Positions 19,428 through 28,992 are shown, counted from the first letter of the stretch. The stretch: DNA of 64,000 nt from Alphaproteobacteria bacterium (GCA_025362975.1 JANYES010000004.1:1-64000); one strand, 5' to 3'. Notes: generated by a model from the sequence alone, not told the origin. Made by a program: numbers and translations.

Positions 19428-21377
19428 GTGTTCAGATTATTATTAACCGCCGCCATTTCCCTCCTGCTTAGTGCACCCGCGCAGGCAAAACTGTCCGGCG
19501 ACAGCTTTGAACATGCAATATCTGCCTTCACCTTCGCCGAACGCCGAGACTGGGTTAACGCCATGGGCCACGCCAAAAAAGTCGGCGACAACGCCTTCGT
19601 GAAACTCATCTCGTGGGAATACATGCTCGATAACGATTCGGGCGCCACATTTGAAGAAATTGTCTCTTTTATCGAAAACAATCCCACATGGCCCGAGCAG
19701 AAAAAACTGCACATCCGCGCCGAGATGGCCCTGCACCAAGGCAACACGCCGGATAAGGATGTCATCGAAACCTTCGGCGAGATCACCCCCATCACCGGTG
19801 TCGGCAAAATCGCACTCACTGAAGCATGGAAGCGCAATGGCCTCGCCTCCTCTTCCAAAATCGCCGCCCTCGTCCACGACGCATGGCGCAACGGCGATTT
19901 CGACGAAAAACAGGAAAACAAAATCCTCGACACCTACGGCGACACTCTCACCCGCGAAGACCACATCGCCCGCATCGACCGTTTATTATGGGAAGAGCGT
20001 CAAGCCCCCGCCAGACGCATCCTGAGCCTCGTCCCCGACGGCTACCAGAAACTCTTCAAAGCCCGCATGGCGCTGCTCGACGACAAGCGCCTCGCCATCA
20101 TTACCGTAGCGCAGGTTCCCGCCTCGCTTAAAAACGACCCTGGCCTCACTTTCGACCGCCTTCTCTTCCGCGCCCGCCGCGACGACGACAAGGGCGTGCG
20201 CGAAATGCTGCTTATGGCCCCGGAAAAACCGCCATATCCTGAAAAATGGTGGAAGTACCGCGAATCGCAGGTACGCGTCGCCGTCGACGAAAAGAACTAT
20301 TCCCTCGCCAAAAAACTCCTCGCCAACCACGGTCAGGTCGACGGTTCCGGCCTTGCCGACGCTATCTGGCTTCGCGGCTGGCTCGACTGTGAATTCCTCG
20401 ACCACCCGCGTGACGGCCTGAGTGAATTCCGCGATATGTATGACAAAGTGAAATATCCCGTCAGCAAAGCTCGCGCCGCCTTCTGGGCAGGGCGAGCAGC
20501 CGACAAGGCGGGCGACCGCCCAACCGCCGAAAACTGGTACAAAACCGCTAGCTCCTACCCAACCACCTTCTACGGCCAGATGGGCGCGCTTAAATCTAAA
20601 GGCAATGCGCCGCTCGCCATCCCCCACTCGTCCGACATCAGCGGCGAAGCAAAACGCAGCTTCGAAAACAGCGACTACACCCGCGCCATCAAACTCACGA
20701 TGGACGCTGGTAATTACGACCTCGCACGACGCCTGATCACGCTGGCCGTCGAAAACACCGAAGACATCGCCCAAATCACGCTGGCCACCGAACTCGGCGG
20801 CAAAGGCGGCAAAGCGCATCTAAGCGTCCACGCGGCAAAGAAAGCCCTCCAGCAAAACGTCGTTCTCATCGAAGGCGGCTACCCCACGCCCAAAACCCCA
20901 TCCCCCACCGCCATCGAACGCCCACTGACGCTTGCTATCACCCGTCAGGAAAGCGAGTTCGACCCCAACGCCAAAAGCCCATCCGGGGCGCTGGGCATGA
21001 TGCAGCTCCTGCCGCGCACGGCCAAAGAAGTTGCCCACAAAAACGATGTCCCCTTCGCGCTCGGGCGCCTCGGCGACGCGTCGTATAACATGAACCTCGG
21101 CAGCCTCTATCTAGGCCGCCTCATTAACAGCTATGACGGTTCCTACATTATGGGGATCGCCGCCTATAATGCTGGCCCTGGCAACGTCCGCAACTGGACC
21201 CGAAAATTCGGCACCCCCGGGAATGAGGTCGACAGTGCCATCAACTGGATCGAAAAAATCCCCTTCTACGAAACCCGCAACTACGTCCAGCGCGTGCTTG
21301 AAAACCTGCAAGTCTACCGCGCCATCGAGTCCGATGGCGAACAGCGCCTCGCTTTGGCGGATGATCTAAAACGATAG
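19428..21377 (+). CDS. slt: Soluble lytic murein transglycosylase
   Basis: I chose GTG 19428 because it gives an immediate signal peptide (FRLLLTAAISLLLSAPAQA then Lys); a TTG at 19368 in the same frame is the alternative. The 649-residue product is periplasmic. A long alpha-superhelical region of TPR-like repeats is followed by the C-terminal lysozyme-like SLT domain with the catalytic Glu in ITRQESEFDPNAKSPSGA, then GMMQLLPRTAKEV and AYNAGPGNV. It cleaves peptidoglycan to 1,6-anhydroMurNAc products. Those products are the substrates recycled by AnmK, also encoded in this window. Confidence 0.92.
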   Translation: MFRLLLTAAISLLLSAPAQAKLSGDSFEHAISAFTFAERRDWVNAMGHAKKVGDNAFVKLISWEYMLDNDSGATFEEIVSFIENNPTWPEQKKLHIRAEMALHQGNTPDKDVIETFGEITPITGVGKIALTEAWKRNGLASSSKIAALVHDAWRNGDFDEKQENKILDTYGDTLTREDHIARIDRLLWEERQAPARRILSLVPDGYQKLFKARMALLDDKRLAIITVAQVPASLKNDPGLTFDRLLFRARRDDDKGVREMLLMAPEKPPYPEKWWKYRESQVRVAVDEKNYSLAKKLLANHGQVDGSGLADAIWLRGWLDCEFLDHPRDGLSEFRDMYDKVKYPVSKARAAFWAGRAADKAGDRPTAENWYKTASSYPTTFYGQMGALKSKGNAPLAIPHSSDISGEAKRSFENSDYTRAIKLTMDAGNYDLARRLITLAVENTEDIAQITLATELGGKGGKAHLSVHAAKKALQQNVVLIEGGYPTPKTPSPTAIERPLTLAITRQESEFDPNAKSPSGALGMMQLLPRTAKEVAHKNDVPFALGRLGDASYNMNLGSLYLGRLINSYDGSYIMGIAAYNAGPGNVRNWTRKFGTPGNEVDSAINWIEKIPFYETRNYVQRVLENLQVYRAIESDGEQRLALADDLKR

Positions 21378-21460
21378 TCTGGAAATATTAATTTTTCAGG
21401 GCCGAATTAACCTTTCGTTGCTACAGTAACTTATCGTTATACAGCCACTAAGGAGCACCT

Positions 21461-21703
21461 ATGTCAGCAAGTAAAGTCGAAGAATTACAAACAATTTTTG
21501 ACACAGTTATAGGCTCCGCCGCCATACATGACGATGGAAAGATCGGTTTTCGCGTAAAGGACACCAATGTTGGCATAGGTAATCATCAAATTTCCGCCCG
21601 AACATTAGTAGAAGAAAGCATTCGCGAAAGAGGCATGATGCCAAAGTACGCGACTGATTCCGCCGCACCTGCCCCCCCTAAGCAAAGACCTGTCCGCCGG
21701 TGA
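21461..21703 (+). CDS. Small unknown protein
   Basis: It has 80 residues with a clear AAGGAG site seven bases before ATG 21461. The first 60 residues look compact and mixed alpha/beta; the last 20 are Ala/Pro/Arg rich (APAPPKQRPVRR). There is no signal peptide or helix hairpin. The next small gene starts about 10 bases after its stop, so the two are probably one transcript. Family not recognised. Confidence 0.6.
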   Translation: MSASKVEELQTIFDTVIGSAAIHDDGKIGFRVKDTNVGIGNHQISARTLVEESIRERGMMPKYATDSAAPAPPKQRPVRR

Positions 21704-21713
21704 ATACGTGATC

Positions 21714-21899
21714 ATGACGGATCATATGGATTACCGCAAAGATCAGGATGCCAATCTCAAAATGGCCCGCAAGCTCAATAGCCTAACAGGAAAAGACCTT
21801 AAAAAAGATTCTGCCGAAATAACCTATGGCAAGCTCATCGAGGTGCTGAATGAAGGCATTCAGGTAGAAACCAAGGAAATGCCCACGCACAATCGCTAA
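21714..21899 (+). CDS. Small unknown protein following the 80-residue gene
   Basis: ATG 21714 gives 61 residues (a GTG at 21708 adds two). The product is charged and Lys rich (YRKDQDANLKMARKLNSLTG) and likely helical. It sits directly behind the 21461-21703 gene with a weak binding site, consistent with coupled translation. Function unknown. Confidence 0.5.
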   Translation: MTDHMDYRKDQDANLKMARKLNSLTGKDLKKDSAEITYGKLIEVLNEGIQVETKEMPTHNR

Positions 21900-21908
21900 G
21901 GCGAACGT

Positions 21909-22130
21909 TTAGTGGTAATATCCACCACCGCTGGTGCGGTTACAATTATATAAATCGTCATCCACGCAATTAGTCACCGACGGTGGCGGGATGTACGCAT
22001 TATCGTTTTCGCGGCGGTAATTCTCGCGTGCGATCTTTGCATAGTCCATGCCTTCCCATTCGTTGCTCTGACGCTGACAAGCGGGCAAAATCATCAGTAA
22101 CAGCAGGACTAAAACGCAGGAGCTTTTCAT
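21909..22130 (-). CDS. Small lipoprotein coupled to nhaA
   Basis: ATG 22130 overlaps the nhaA stop (ATGA), so this is the coupled downstream gene; a longer frame from 22169 would lie inside nhaA. The 73-residue product has a classic lipoprotein signal (SSCVLVLLLLMILPAC) with lipobox LPAC. The short mature domain contains two further Cys and ends with GGGYYH. Function unknown; the mature chain is too short for a known enzyme. Confidence 0.65.
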   Translation of the reverse strand: MKSSCVLVLLLLMILPACQRQSNEWEGMDYAKIARENYRRENDNAYIPPPSVTNCVDDDLYNCNRTSGGGYYH

Positions 22131-23221
22131 AATCCGGATTTTGGCTTTTTTGAAGTTAGCGCCATACATATAATACCTGCGGCGGCAGATGCAAGCGAAC
22201 CCGTAAGCACCCCAACCTTCGTAAATGTCATTAACTCGTTCGCCCCATAGGCGAGCGTTCCGATAAACAAGCTCATCGTAAACCCGATACCCGCAATCAG
22301 CGCCACCGCATAAAGCTGCCCCCAGCTTGCGTCGCTCGGCAGTTTAGCCCATCTAAGCTTAATTAAAAGCGCCGCCGAACCAAAAATACCCCATTGTTTT
22401 CCAAAGAATAAACCAAACATCACTCCAAGACTCACCTGATTCGTGAAAGCTGCCATCGTAACATCTTCCAGCCGCACACCGGAATTGGCAAAAACGAATA
22501 GTGGCACAATGCCGTATGTCACCTTCACATGTAGAAAACGGAAAACACGCTTGCCCATTTCAACCGGCATCGCCAGCCCAAGCACTACCCCCGCCACCGT
22601 CGGGCTCACCCCCGCATCCAGCAAAGCCACCCAAAGCGCCGCCCCGGCAAAAACAAACGGCGTTAGCAGCGTCACACGCTTATTGTAAGCCGCAATCAAC
22701 ACGCAGCAAGCCAGCGCAAACACCAGCGACCAGATTTTGATCGCCTCGGAATAAAATACCGCGATAATGCCAATCGCGATCAGATCGTCAAAAACCGCCA
22801 CGCCCAACAGAAAAATCCGCAACCCAACCGGCACCTTCGCGCCGAACATCGACAATACACCCAGCGAAAACACAATATCCGTCGCCGCTGGCACCGCCCA
22901 TCCGCGCATCGCCTCTCCGCCCCAGTTGATATAAGTAAAAATCAGCGCCGGCAGAATCACTCCGCCACACGCCGACACCAGCGGCAGCGCCATTTGCGAA
23001 CGCTTCGACAACGCGCCTTCGCGCATCTCCAGCTTAATCTCAATTCCAATGGCCAAGAAGAAAATTGCAATCAGCCCTTCATTGATCACCAGCCTCGCAT
23101 CATGCCCGTGCAATAACTCGTAATAAGGCGCCACCGGCGAATTCGCCGCCAGCATCGCGAATACGAACATCGCCAGCAGCACAAGGCCGCCAGCCGCTTC
23201 CAACTGCGTAAATTTTTTCAT
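22127..23221 (-). CDS. nhaA: Na+/H+ antiporter NhaA
   Basis: This inner-membrane antiporter of 364 residues (from ATG 23221; four more from 23233) exchanges Na+ or Li+ for protons. About twelve hydrophobic segments are visible. The ion-binding Asp pair lies in GVAVFDDLIAIGIIAVFYS, and the unwound-helix region in PAATDIVFSLGVLSMFG. The N-terminus FTQLEAAGGLVLL is characteristic of the family. It is divergent from gltA across about 140 bases. Confidence 0.96.
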   Translation of the reverse strand: MKKFTQLEAAGGLVLLAMFVFAMLAANSPVAPYYELLHGHDARLVINEGLIAIFFLAIGIEIKLEMREGALSKRSQMALPLVSACGGVILPALIFTYINWGGEAMRGWAVPAATDIVFSLGVLSMFGAKVPVGLRIFLLGVAVFDDLIAIGIIAVFYSEAIKIWSLVFALACCVLIAAYNKRVTLLTPFVFAGAALWVALLDAGVSPTVAGVVLGLAMPVEMGKRVFRFLHVKVTYGIVPLFVFANSGVRLEDVTMAAFTNQVSLGVMFGLFFGKQWGIFGSAALLIKLRWAKLPSDASWGQLYAVALIAGIGFTMSLFIGTLAYGANELMTFTKVGVLTGSLASAAAGIICMALTSKKPKSGL

Positions 23222-23364
23222 GGCGCTGAGCATGCGGAAATGTATCGTTTTGCGATGGCTTTGTCCAAACGGAAGTTTAACGTCGCATCAACACTTTATT
23301 TACTATTTACTATCATATATAACATGTCCTAATTCGCACGTACCACTAACAGGAGAGTCTCCAC

Positions 23365-24684
23365 ATGGCCGCACAAGAAAAAAAGCAAGCCACCACCACC
23401 GATCGCCAGGCCACCTTGACCATTGATGGAAAAACCGTTAATTTCCCAATCTTCGATGGCGTCGAGGGCGCTTCGGTGTTTGACATCAGCAAGCTCTACG
23501 CAGAAACCGGCCACTTCACCTTCGATTCGGGCTTCATGTCCACCGCCTCCTGCGAATCGAAAATCACATACATCGACGGCGACGCGGGCATCCTGCGCTA
23601 TCGCGGTTACGACATCGACCAGCTCGCCGATAACAGCGACTATCTCGAAGTCTCCCACCTGTTGCTCAACGGCGAACTACCCAACGCCAAGCAGAAAACT
23701 GAATTCGTCCGCCGCATCAACAACCACACGATGGTGCACGAACAGCTCCACTTCCTCTTTCGCGGTTTTCCCCGCGCTTCGCACCCAATGGCTGTTATGG
23801 CCGGTGCCGCCGCGTCGCTCGCTGCGTTCTACCATGATTCCCTCGACGTCAACGACGCCGAACAGCGCGAGCTTTCCGCTTTCCGCCTGATCGCCAAAAT
23901 GCCGACGCTGGCTGCCATGGCCTTTAAATATTCCACCGGCCAGCCATTCATCTATCCGCAGAACGAAATGGGCTTCGCCGAAAACTTCCTCAACATGATG
24001 TTCTCGACGCCATGCGAAAAATACAAGGTCAACCCCGTTCTCGCCCGCGCGATGGACAAAATCCTCATCCTTCATGCCGACCACGAGCAGAACGCCTCCA
24101 CCTCGACCGTGCGCATGGCCGGTTCGTCGGGCGCTAATCCGTTTGCCTGCATGAGCGCCGGTATCGCCTCCCTCTGGGGCCCCGCGCATGGCGGTGCTAA
24201 CGAAGCCGTGATCAACATGTTGCGCGAAATCGGCGATGTCAGCAAAATTCCTGAATTCATCACCAAGGTGAAAGACAAAAACTCCAACGTCCGCCTCATG
24301 GGCTTCGGCCACCGCGTCTACAAGAACTACGACCCGCGCGCAAAAGTGCTCCGTTCCACCCTGGAAGAAGTATTGGGCGAACTCGGCCAGATCAACGAGC
24401 CATTGCTCAAAATCGCCATCGAGCTGGAACGCATTGCGCTCTCCGACGAATATTTCGTCTCGCGCAAGCTCTACCCGAACGTCGATTTCTATTCCGGCAT
24501 CATCTACCGCGCGATGGGCATTCCTTCTAAGATGTTCACCGTACTCTTCGCCGTCGCCCGCACCGCAGGCTGGATTGCCCAGTGGAAAGAAATGATGGAC
24601 GATCCAAAAAACAAGATCGCCCGCCCGCGCCAGCTCTTCACCGGCTCGGCCGCACGCGCCTTTGTTCCGCTCGAAAAGCGCTAA
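23365..24684 (+). CDS. gltA: Citrate synthase
   Basis: This hexameric type II citrate synthase of 439 residues condenses acetyl-CoA and oxaloacetate. The catalytic His is in [15 protein letters not shown], a second active-site His in [15 protein letters not shown], and the catalytic Asp lies further on near VDFYSGI. A CAGGAG site precedes ATG 23365. It is monocistronic, with its own terminator immediately after. Confidence 0.97.
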   Translation: MAAQEKKQATTTDRQATLTIDGKTVNFPIFDGVEGASVFDISKLYAETGHFTFDSGFMSTASCESKITYIDGDAGILRYRGYDIDQLADNSDYLEVSHLLLNGELPNAKQKTEFVRRINNHTMVHEQLHFLFRGFPRASHPMAVMAGAAASLAAFYHDSLDVNDAEQRELSAFRLIAKMPTLAAMAFKYSTGQPFIYPQNEMGFAENFLNMMFSTPCEKYKVNPVLARAMDKILILHADHEQNASTSTVRMAGSSGANPFACMSAGIASLWGPAHGGANEAVINMLREIGDVSKIPEFITKVKDKNSNVRLMGFGHRVYKNYDPRAKVLRSTLEEVLGELGQINEPLLKIAIELERIALSDEYFVSRKLYPNVDFYSGIIYRAMGIPSKMFTVLFAVARTAGWIAQWKEMMDDPKNKIARPRQLFTGSAARAFVPLEKR

Positions 24685-24698
24685 CAAACTGCAAAAAT

Positions 24699-24733
24699 GA
24701 AAAGATCCCGGCTAACAACCGGGTTCTTTTTTT
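24699..24733 (+). terminator. Intrinsic terminator of gltA
   Basis: AAGATCCCGG and CCGGGTTCTT flank a seven-base loop, followed by a run of T. It starts 14 bases after the gltA stop. Confidence 0.85.
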
Positions 24734-24754
24734 ACCCTGATTAAACGAAGAGTG

Positions 24755-25261
24755 TTAGCGCCCGAAAGCAGGGCTGCCTACGCGCGAACGCATTGCCGTT
24801 GTGCCTTTTGCTGTCGGCTCAAGGTCCTTCGCCACCTCGTCGAGGCGATACTGAAGTTCCTTGTAGTCAGTGGTATCGATCACCACCGCGCGGGTATGCA
24901 TGTTTTTAACATCGTCCGGCACCGAACCGTCTTTCGGGTCCCATACCGCGATAGTATCGTGCCCCTGACCGAGCACATCAGCGCGGCTAATTTTGATGAA
25001 GCCTTCTGCATCGCCCGGCTTATTCAATTTTTCCGCGAGCATACTCTCCAGCTCATTGCCAACCTCTTCACCCGGTCGTCCCGGATACGGCGTGCCCACG
25101 CGACGCGCGAGAATCACGCGTGTATGCATCGTGTCTGTTTTTTCATCATAGCCCATAGCCTGATGGAATACGCGAACCAAACCCGGCAGGCCGAACATTT
25201 TATATGCGATTTCCTTAACGCTATCGCCGTGCTTACGTGATATTGGTTTTTCTAAAAGCAT
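24755..25261 (-). CDS. Unknown soluble protein
   Basis: It has 168 residues with a GGGG(A) purine run before ATG 25261. There is no signal, membrane helix or repeat. The sequence alternates short predicted strands and helices (HTRVILARRVGTPYPGRPGE, HTRAVVIDTTDYKELQYRL) with two similar HTR(V/A)V motifs about 75 residues apart, hinting at an internal duplication. It stands alone between gltA (convergent) and the small-RNA region. I recognise no family. Confidence 0.65.
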   Translation of the reverse strand: MLLEKPISRKHGDSVKEIAYKMFGLPGLVRVFHQAMGYDEKTDTMHTRVILARRVGTPYPGRPGEEVGNELESMLAEKLNKPGDAEGFIKISRADVLGQGHDTIAVWDPKDGSVPDDVKNMHTRAVVIDTTDYKELQYRLDEVAKDLEPTAKGTTAMRSRVGSPAFGR

Positions 25262-25436
25262 TTTATTCCCCTATTATTATTCTTTTATCGTTCAATAATA
25301 ACAGCATGGGCTTAATGAGAGCTTAAGTTATCCACATGCTCAATCTTTAAGCATGAAATTTGGGGGTTTGCCTAAATAATAGGCATAAAAAATTCTTATA
25401 TCTCAGTAAACTGACGGATTTGCTTAGTTTATTATT

Positions 25437-25452
25437 TGGCATGATTCTGGCT
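25437..25452 (+). promoter_or_regulatory. Sigma-54-type (-24/-12) promoter
   Basis: TGGCATGATTCTGGCT fits the TGGCAYRNNNNTTGCW consensus at all invariant positions (GG at -24, GC at -12, correct ten-base spacing), with one mismatch in the second T of the -12 element. It points rightward into a non-coding stretch that ends in a T-tailed terminator. No activator binding site was identified. Confidence 0.5.
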
Positions 25453-25461
25453 ATAACTATA

Positions 25462-25546
25462 AACGTTTCGGCGTAATTATTTTACGTCTTTGTAAACGTC
25501 CTGCGACTTATAGGGGCTGTGAGTGTTAACTCCGGCCCCCTTTTTT
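25462..25546 (+). ncRNA. Probable small RNA with its own promoter and terminator
   Basis: A transcript from about 25462 would be about 85 nt. ACGTTT near 25463-25468 can pair with AAACGT near 25493-25498, enclosing an inner hairpin CGTAA-TTATT-TTACG; a GC-rich terminator hairpin follows. No plus-strand gene lies upstream after the gltA terminator, 700 bases away, so the T-tailed terminator in this orientation needs its own transcript. No reading frame with a binding site exists inside. Structure and signals are read by eye; expression is inferred. Confidence 0.5.
25513..25546 (+). terminator. Intrinsic terminator on plus strand without an upstream gene
   Basis: GGGGC (25513-25517) and GCCCC (25535-25539) close a 17-base loop followed by six T. 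The T run is only on the plus strand, so it does not serve the minus-strand gene ending at 25545. Confidence 0.7.
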
Positions 25547-26459
25547 ATTTACCGCCCACCCCGCCGTCGCGTACGCCCTGTGTCTGCGTCATCGCCGCCA
25601 CAATCGCCGTCGCCACGAATCGGTTCTGCTTTTCCGACGTGTTCAGCGCCTCCAGCATTTCTCCAGCATCGTGATACGACGGGCGCATTTTCGTAAGCGT
25701 CTGCTTCGTCTTCTCCCAAAGCCTATCCAGCAGTTCCGCCGCAGCCGGACTCAACCGCTCCCAATCCGCCGCCGTGATGTTCAATCCGAACGCTCCTGTC
25801 GCTGGCGTATAAATCGGCTGCCCCCATTCCACTAGAACCTCGCGCGCATGCGGGCGTTTAAAAAATTCCCTCACCACATCCGCGTCATGCAACGATATCT
25901 TGGCCACTGCACCCGCGATCTGCGGCGATGACATCGAAAAATCGATCATCAGCTCTGGCCGTTCATCGCGCAGCAAGGATTTCAACCGGCTTTCATCAAA
26001 GGTAATCATCGCGCGCGGAAACGGCGCTGCCAAATCCTGATTCAACCCAAAATCCGCCATATTCGCCTTCTGCTCACGGAAAAAGCCGCTATCCGCCGCA
26101 GGCTGGAAATGATCACGAAAACGTTCGATATGCTTGCGCGCATCCGGCTCATCCACAACTAAATTTCCCCGCGCCAATTCGCTATCGCCAAACACTACCA
26201 CTTCACGCTCGTCCTTATCGGCCACACGCGATATCTTCACCTGCCTGCGCGTCAGGAACTCAGCAAACTGCTCATGAAGTTTCGGGAATTTTGTTTTGCC
26301 ATCACCGGCTTTTTCAAGGCACTCATCGCTTTCTTTCAGGAGCAGCAACACGAGTGCCGCATCTTTTTCCTGCATCGTACACTTGAAATCCGCAAGATCG
26401 AAATCCATAAACTTATTGATTAGCGTGCTCAGCGTTCCGCGCGCCTGTGTGTTAGGCAT
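25545..26459 (-). CDS. Unknown protein of about 304 residues
   Basis: ATG 26459 overlaps the end of an upstream small frame; a GTG at 26498 would add 13 residues. The protein is soluble and rich in charged residues, with helical segments (DAALVLLLLKESDECLEKAG near the N-terminus) and no signal peptide. A C-terminal region is Leu and Lys rich (AAAELLDRLWEKTKQTL). It contains no motif I can name. It is convergent with the small RNA and lies divergently upstream of xthA. Confidence 0.65.
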   Translation of the reverse strand: MPNTQARGTLSTLINKFMDFDLADFKCTMQEKDAALVLLLLKESDECLEKAGDGKTKFPKLHEQFAEFLTRRQVKISRVADKDEREVVVFGDSELARGNLVVDEPDARKHIERFRDHFQPAADSGFFREQKANMADFGLNQDLAAPFPRAMITFDESRLKSLLRDERPELMIDFSMSSPQIAGAVAKISLHDADVVREFFKRPHAREVLVEWGQPIYTPATGAFGLNITAADWERLSPAAAELLDRLWEKTKQTLTKMRPSYHDAGEMLEALNTSEKQNRFVATAIVAAMTQTQGVRDGGVGGK

Positions 26460-26580
26460 CGTGGCGCCGGGTCCGAAATAGAGGCTGGGAATAGTCACTT
26501 AAGCGCACAAGCCTGTGCTGACACTGCCAAAGCATGGCCATGTCTTTCTGCGCCTGTTCAATAATCTCGTAGCGATTCAT
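26452..26580 (-). CDS. Possible 42-residue protein upstream of and overlapping the next gene
   Basis: ATG 26580 opens MNRYEIIEQAQKDMAMLWQC and runs to TAA 26452, overlapping the ATG at 26459 by eight bases, a coupling-type arrangement. An AAGG lies upstream but a little far. The product is helical at first and basic at the end. It may be a small leader gene of the 304-residue gene, or chance. Confidence 0.35.
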   Translation of the reverse strand: MNRYEIIEQAQKDMAMLWQCQHRLVRLSDYSQPLFRTRRHDA

Positions 26581-26676
26581 AGTCTGGTTAACCTTACAAA
26601 AAAGTATTATATTGCAAAGCTGTTTATAATGGATTATTCCCGTAGTCCAATGAAAAACCTTGATTTATAAGCATTT

Positions 26677-27486
26677 ATGACCATCCGCATCGTCACATGG
26701 AACATTAATTCCGTTCGTTTACGCCTTCCCCTGCTTAAAAAGCTGGTCGAGGAAAAGAACCCCGACATCATCTGTCTGCAGGAAACAAAGGTCGAAGACG
26801 CCTCGTTCCCCCTCGAAGCTCTCACCCAGCTTGGCTTCCCGCACATCTTTTTCAGCGGCCAGAAGGGATATAACGGCATGGCCATCCTCTCCAAACTGCC
26901 CCTCGCTGGCAAAAACACGATGGAAATCGCCCTATCACAGGACAAACGCCATCTTTCCGCCGTTCTCCCAGACGGAACCGAGCTGCATAATTTCTACGTC
27001 CCGGCCGGGGGAGATTTGCCCGACCCCGCGGCCAACCCCTCCTACGATTTCAAGCTCCGCTTCATTGAGCACATGACCGATTGGGCTAAATCATCCACCC
27101 AGTCAAAAGCCAAAATGATCATTGTCGGCGATTTCAACATCGCCCCGCACGAGCACGACGTCTGGTCCCACAAGCAATTACTCAATGTCGTCAGCCACAC
27201 GCCCGCTGAAACCGAGCGCCTGAGCGCCTTGCAATCCAGCCTCAAATGGAATGACGTAGGTCGCCATTTCGTCGACAAACAAGAAAAACTCTACACTTGG
27301 TGGAGCTATCGCAACCGCGACTGGCGCGCATCCAATCGCGGCCGCCGCCTCGACCATATCTGGGTGACGCCGCAACTCACCAGCGCCCTTAAAAACTTTG
27401 ATATCCACACCGATGCCCGCGACTGGAAGGTAGGCGAAGCCGGCCCTTCCGACCATGTACCGGTCATCATAGACATCGCATTATAA
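26677..27486 (+). CDS. xthA: Exodeoxyribonuclease III / AP endonuclease
   Basis: This 269-residue base-excision repair enzyme is of the endonuclease/exonuclease/phosphatase fold. Metal and catalytic motifs are visible: TWNINSVRLRLP (N-terminal Asn), CLQETKV (metal Glu), GDFNIAPHEHDVW (Asp/Asn), WRASNRGRRLDHIW and the C-terminal SDHVPV (catalytic His). It has a TATAAT at 26625-26630 upstream, without a good -35. hisI starts two bases after its stop. Confidence 0.95.
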   Translation: MTIRIVTWNINSVRLRLPLLKKLVEEKNPDIICLQETKVEDASFPLEALTQLGFPHIFFSGQKGYNGMAILSKLPLAGKNTMEIALSQDKRHLSAVLPDGTELHNFYVPAGGDLPDPAANPSYDFKLRFIEHMTDWAKSSTQSKAKMIIVGDFNIAPHEHDVWSHKQLLNVVSHTPAETERLSALQSSLKWNDVGRHFVDKQEKLYTWWSYRNRDWRASNRGRRLDHIWVTPQLTSALKNFDIHTDARDWKVGEAGPSDHVPVIIDIAL

Positions 27487-27488
27487 CT

Positions 27489-27821
27489 ATGAACCTCGAA
27501 GCCCTCCTAAAGCAAGTCACTTTTAACGCTCAGGGCCTCGTTCCGGTCATTGCGCAGCATTTTGAAACTGGCGAAATCCTCATGATGGCATGGATGGACC
27601 GGCAGGCCCTCGAAACCACCCTGACCACCAAAAACGTGCATTACTGGTCCCGGTCCCGAAAGGCTTTATGGCGCAAAGGCGAAACCTCGGGCCATTTCCA
27701 GACACTCAAGGATTTCTACATCGATTGCGACGGCGACACCCTGCTTCTAAAGGTCGACCAGATCGGCCCGGCGTGTCATACCGGACAAAAAACCTGTTTT
27801 TTCAATAAGGTAACATTTTAA
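27489..27821 (+). CDS. hisI: Phosphoribosyl-AMP cyclohydrolase
   Basis: This 110-residue stand-alone HisI, without the fused HisE domain, opens the purine ring of PR-AMP in histidine synthesis (third step). Family motifs are WMDRQALETTL, HYWSRSRKALWRKGETSGH, the metal-binding DCDGDTLLLKVDQ and ACHTGQKTCFF with zinc cysteines. It is two bases from xthA and so probably co-transcribed; no other his gene is in the window. Confidence 0.95.
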   Translation: MNLEALLKQVTFNAQGLVPVIAQHFETGEILMMAWMDRQALETTLTTKNVHYWSRSRKALWRKGETSGHFQTLKDFYIDCDGDTLLLKVDQIGPACHTGQKTCFFNKVTF

Positions 27822-27923
27822 GCGGCGTTAAAAATTTTGTGTTTGTCATCAAAAGTTCATAAGACTTTATATCCTGATTGATGGTAAAATAGCTAAGTAT
27901 AATAACCGCAAAAGTGCAATTGC

Positions 27924-28940
27924 ATGGCTAAAGAAATTGATCTGTTCGCCGATAGCCCGATGAGTAACATCCTCAACTCCGACAACGAGGGTGCGCCTGT
28001 CGATCCGTCTGGTATCACACCGGTTATCGCTGAAGCGCCCATTATGACCGACGCCCGCGTCGGCATCGACGAACCAGGCCGCATCGAAGCGCTGATTAAC
28101 TCCGGCCAGTTCAACACTCCTGAACAAATCGCCGCAGGTTTTGAAAACGGTTCCATCACTCTCGAAGAACTCAGAGCACTCGGCGTGCGCACCCCCGGTG
28201 GCGTCGAAGCCATCCTAGACAATATCGAAAGCGACGAGCTTCGTACTGCCGTGCAGCAACATCTTGCCCAGACGCAGGAACAAACGATTGAAGAGCAGCG
28301 CGCTGCCCAGATCGAAGCCGACAAGATCGAGCACGATAAAGAAGCCGCCAAAGAATTAGAAGAATTTGAAGAACTCGCCGAACGCGAAGAAGAAATGGAA
28401 ATCGCCGAAGACGAGCTTACCCCGATCGCAGAGCTTGAAGCCATCGAATACGGCGCCCATGAACACAAGCACGGTCACGGTGGCAATGAAGAAGGCGGCC
28501 CCGGCCCATCCGGCGTCGGCCCGATGGGACAAGGCGATAATAGCATCGGCGCGGTCAATGAAGCCACCGCCCATCTGGTACATACCAAAAATGCAACCGA
28601 CGGCGCCAAAGACGTCGGCGATGTGCAGGAGGCGATGGCCAAATCATCCGTCGGCACGGACACCGGCACACCGGCGGAAACGCCTAAAGTTGCCGCCAGC
28701 ACCGAACCCGCCGCCGAACCCGAAAAATCTGCCGAACCCGAAAAAGAACACGCCCACCACGCCGGTTTTGGTGTATTGCTCAGTGCCGCTGGCATCAATA
28801 AAGGCGATATGCCCAAATACAATGTGGTAGACATCAGCCCTGCTGGCAAAATCCCTCCCGAGCACGGCGCAGGTCTCACCGCCATCGCTGGCCTGCCAAA
28901 CAAAGGGCCAGCTGCTGGCGTCGGTACTGGCGTAGCCTAA
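27924..28940 (+). CDS. Unknown acidic low-complexity protein
   Basis: It has 338 residues. The N-terminal half contains short helical repeats (PGRIEALINSG, PEQIAAGFENGSITLEELRA). Next comes a Glu-rich coiled-coil-like stretch (about 115-170), then a His/Gly-rich patch (HEHKHGHGGNEEGG) and an Ala/Pro/Glu tail with a short tandem duplication (AEPEK twice). There is no signal peptide or membrane helix. Its disordered, acidic make-up resembles that of the unknown proteins at 44353 and 45590, without clear homology. The leader has TATAAT at 27898-27903 close to the start. Function unknown. Confidence 0.65.
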   Translation: MAKEIDLFADSPMSNILNSDNEGAPVDPSGITPVIAEAPIMTDARVGIDEPGRIEALINSGQFNTPEQIAAGFENGSITLEELRALGVRTPGGVEAILDNIESDELRTAVQQHLAQTQEQTIEEQRAAQIEADKIEHDKEAAKELEEFEELAEREEEMEIAEDELTPIAELEAIEYGAHEHKHGHGGNEEGGPGPSGVGPMGQGDNSIGAVNEATAHLVHTKNATDGAKDVGDVQEAMAKSSVGTDTGTPAETPKVAASTEPAAEPEKSAEPEKEHAHHAGFGVLLSAAGINKGDMPKYNVVDISPAGKIPPEHGAGLTAIAGLPNKGPAAGVGTGVA

Positions 28941-28992
28941 ATTCTTCCCAGAAAGATCTAAATGTCCACGCGCTGAAATGGCGCAGCGCTAA

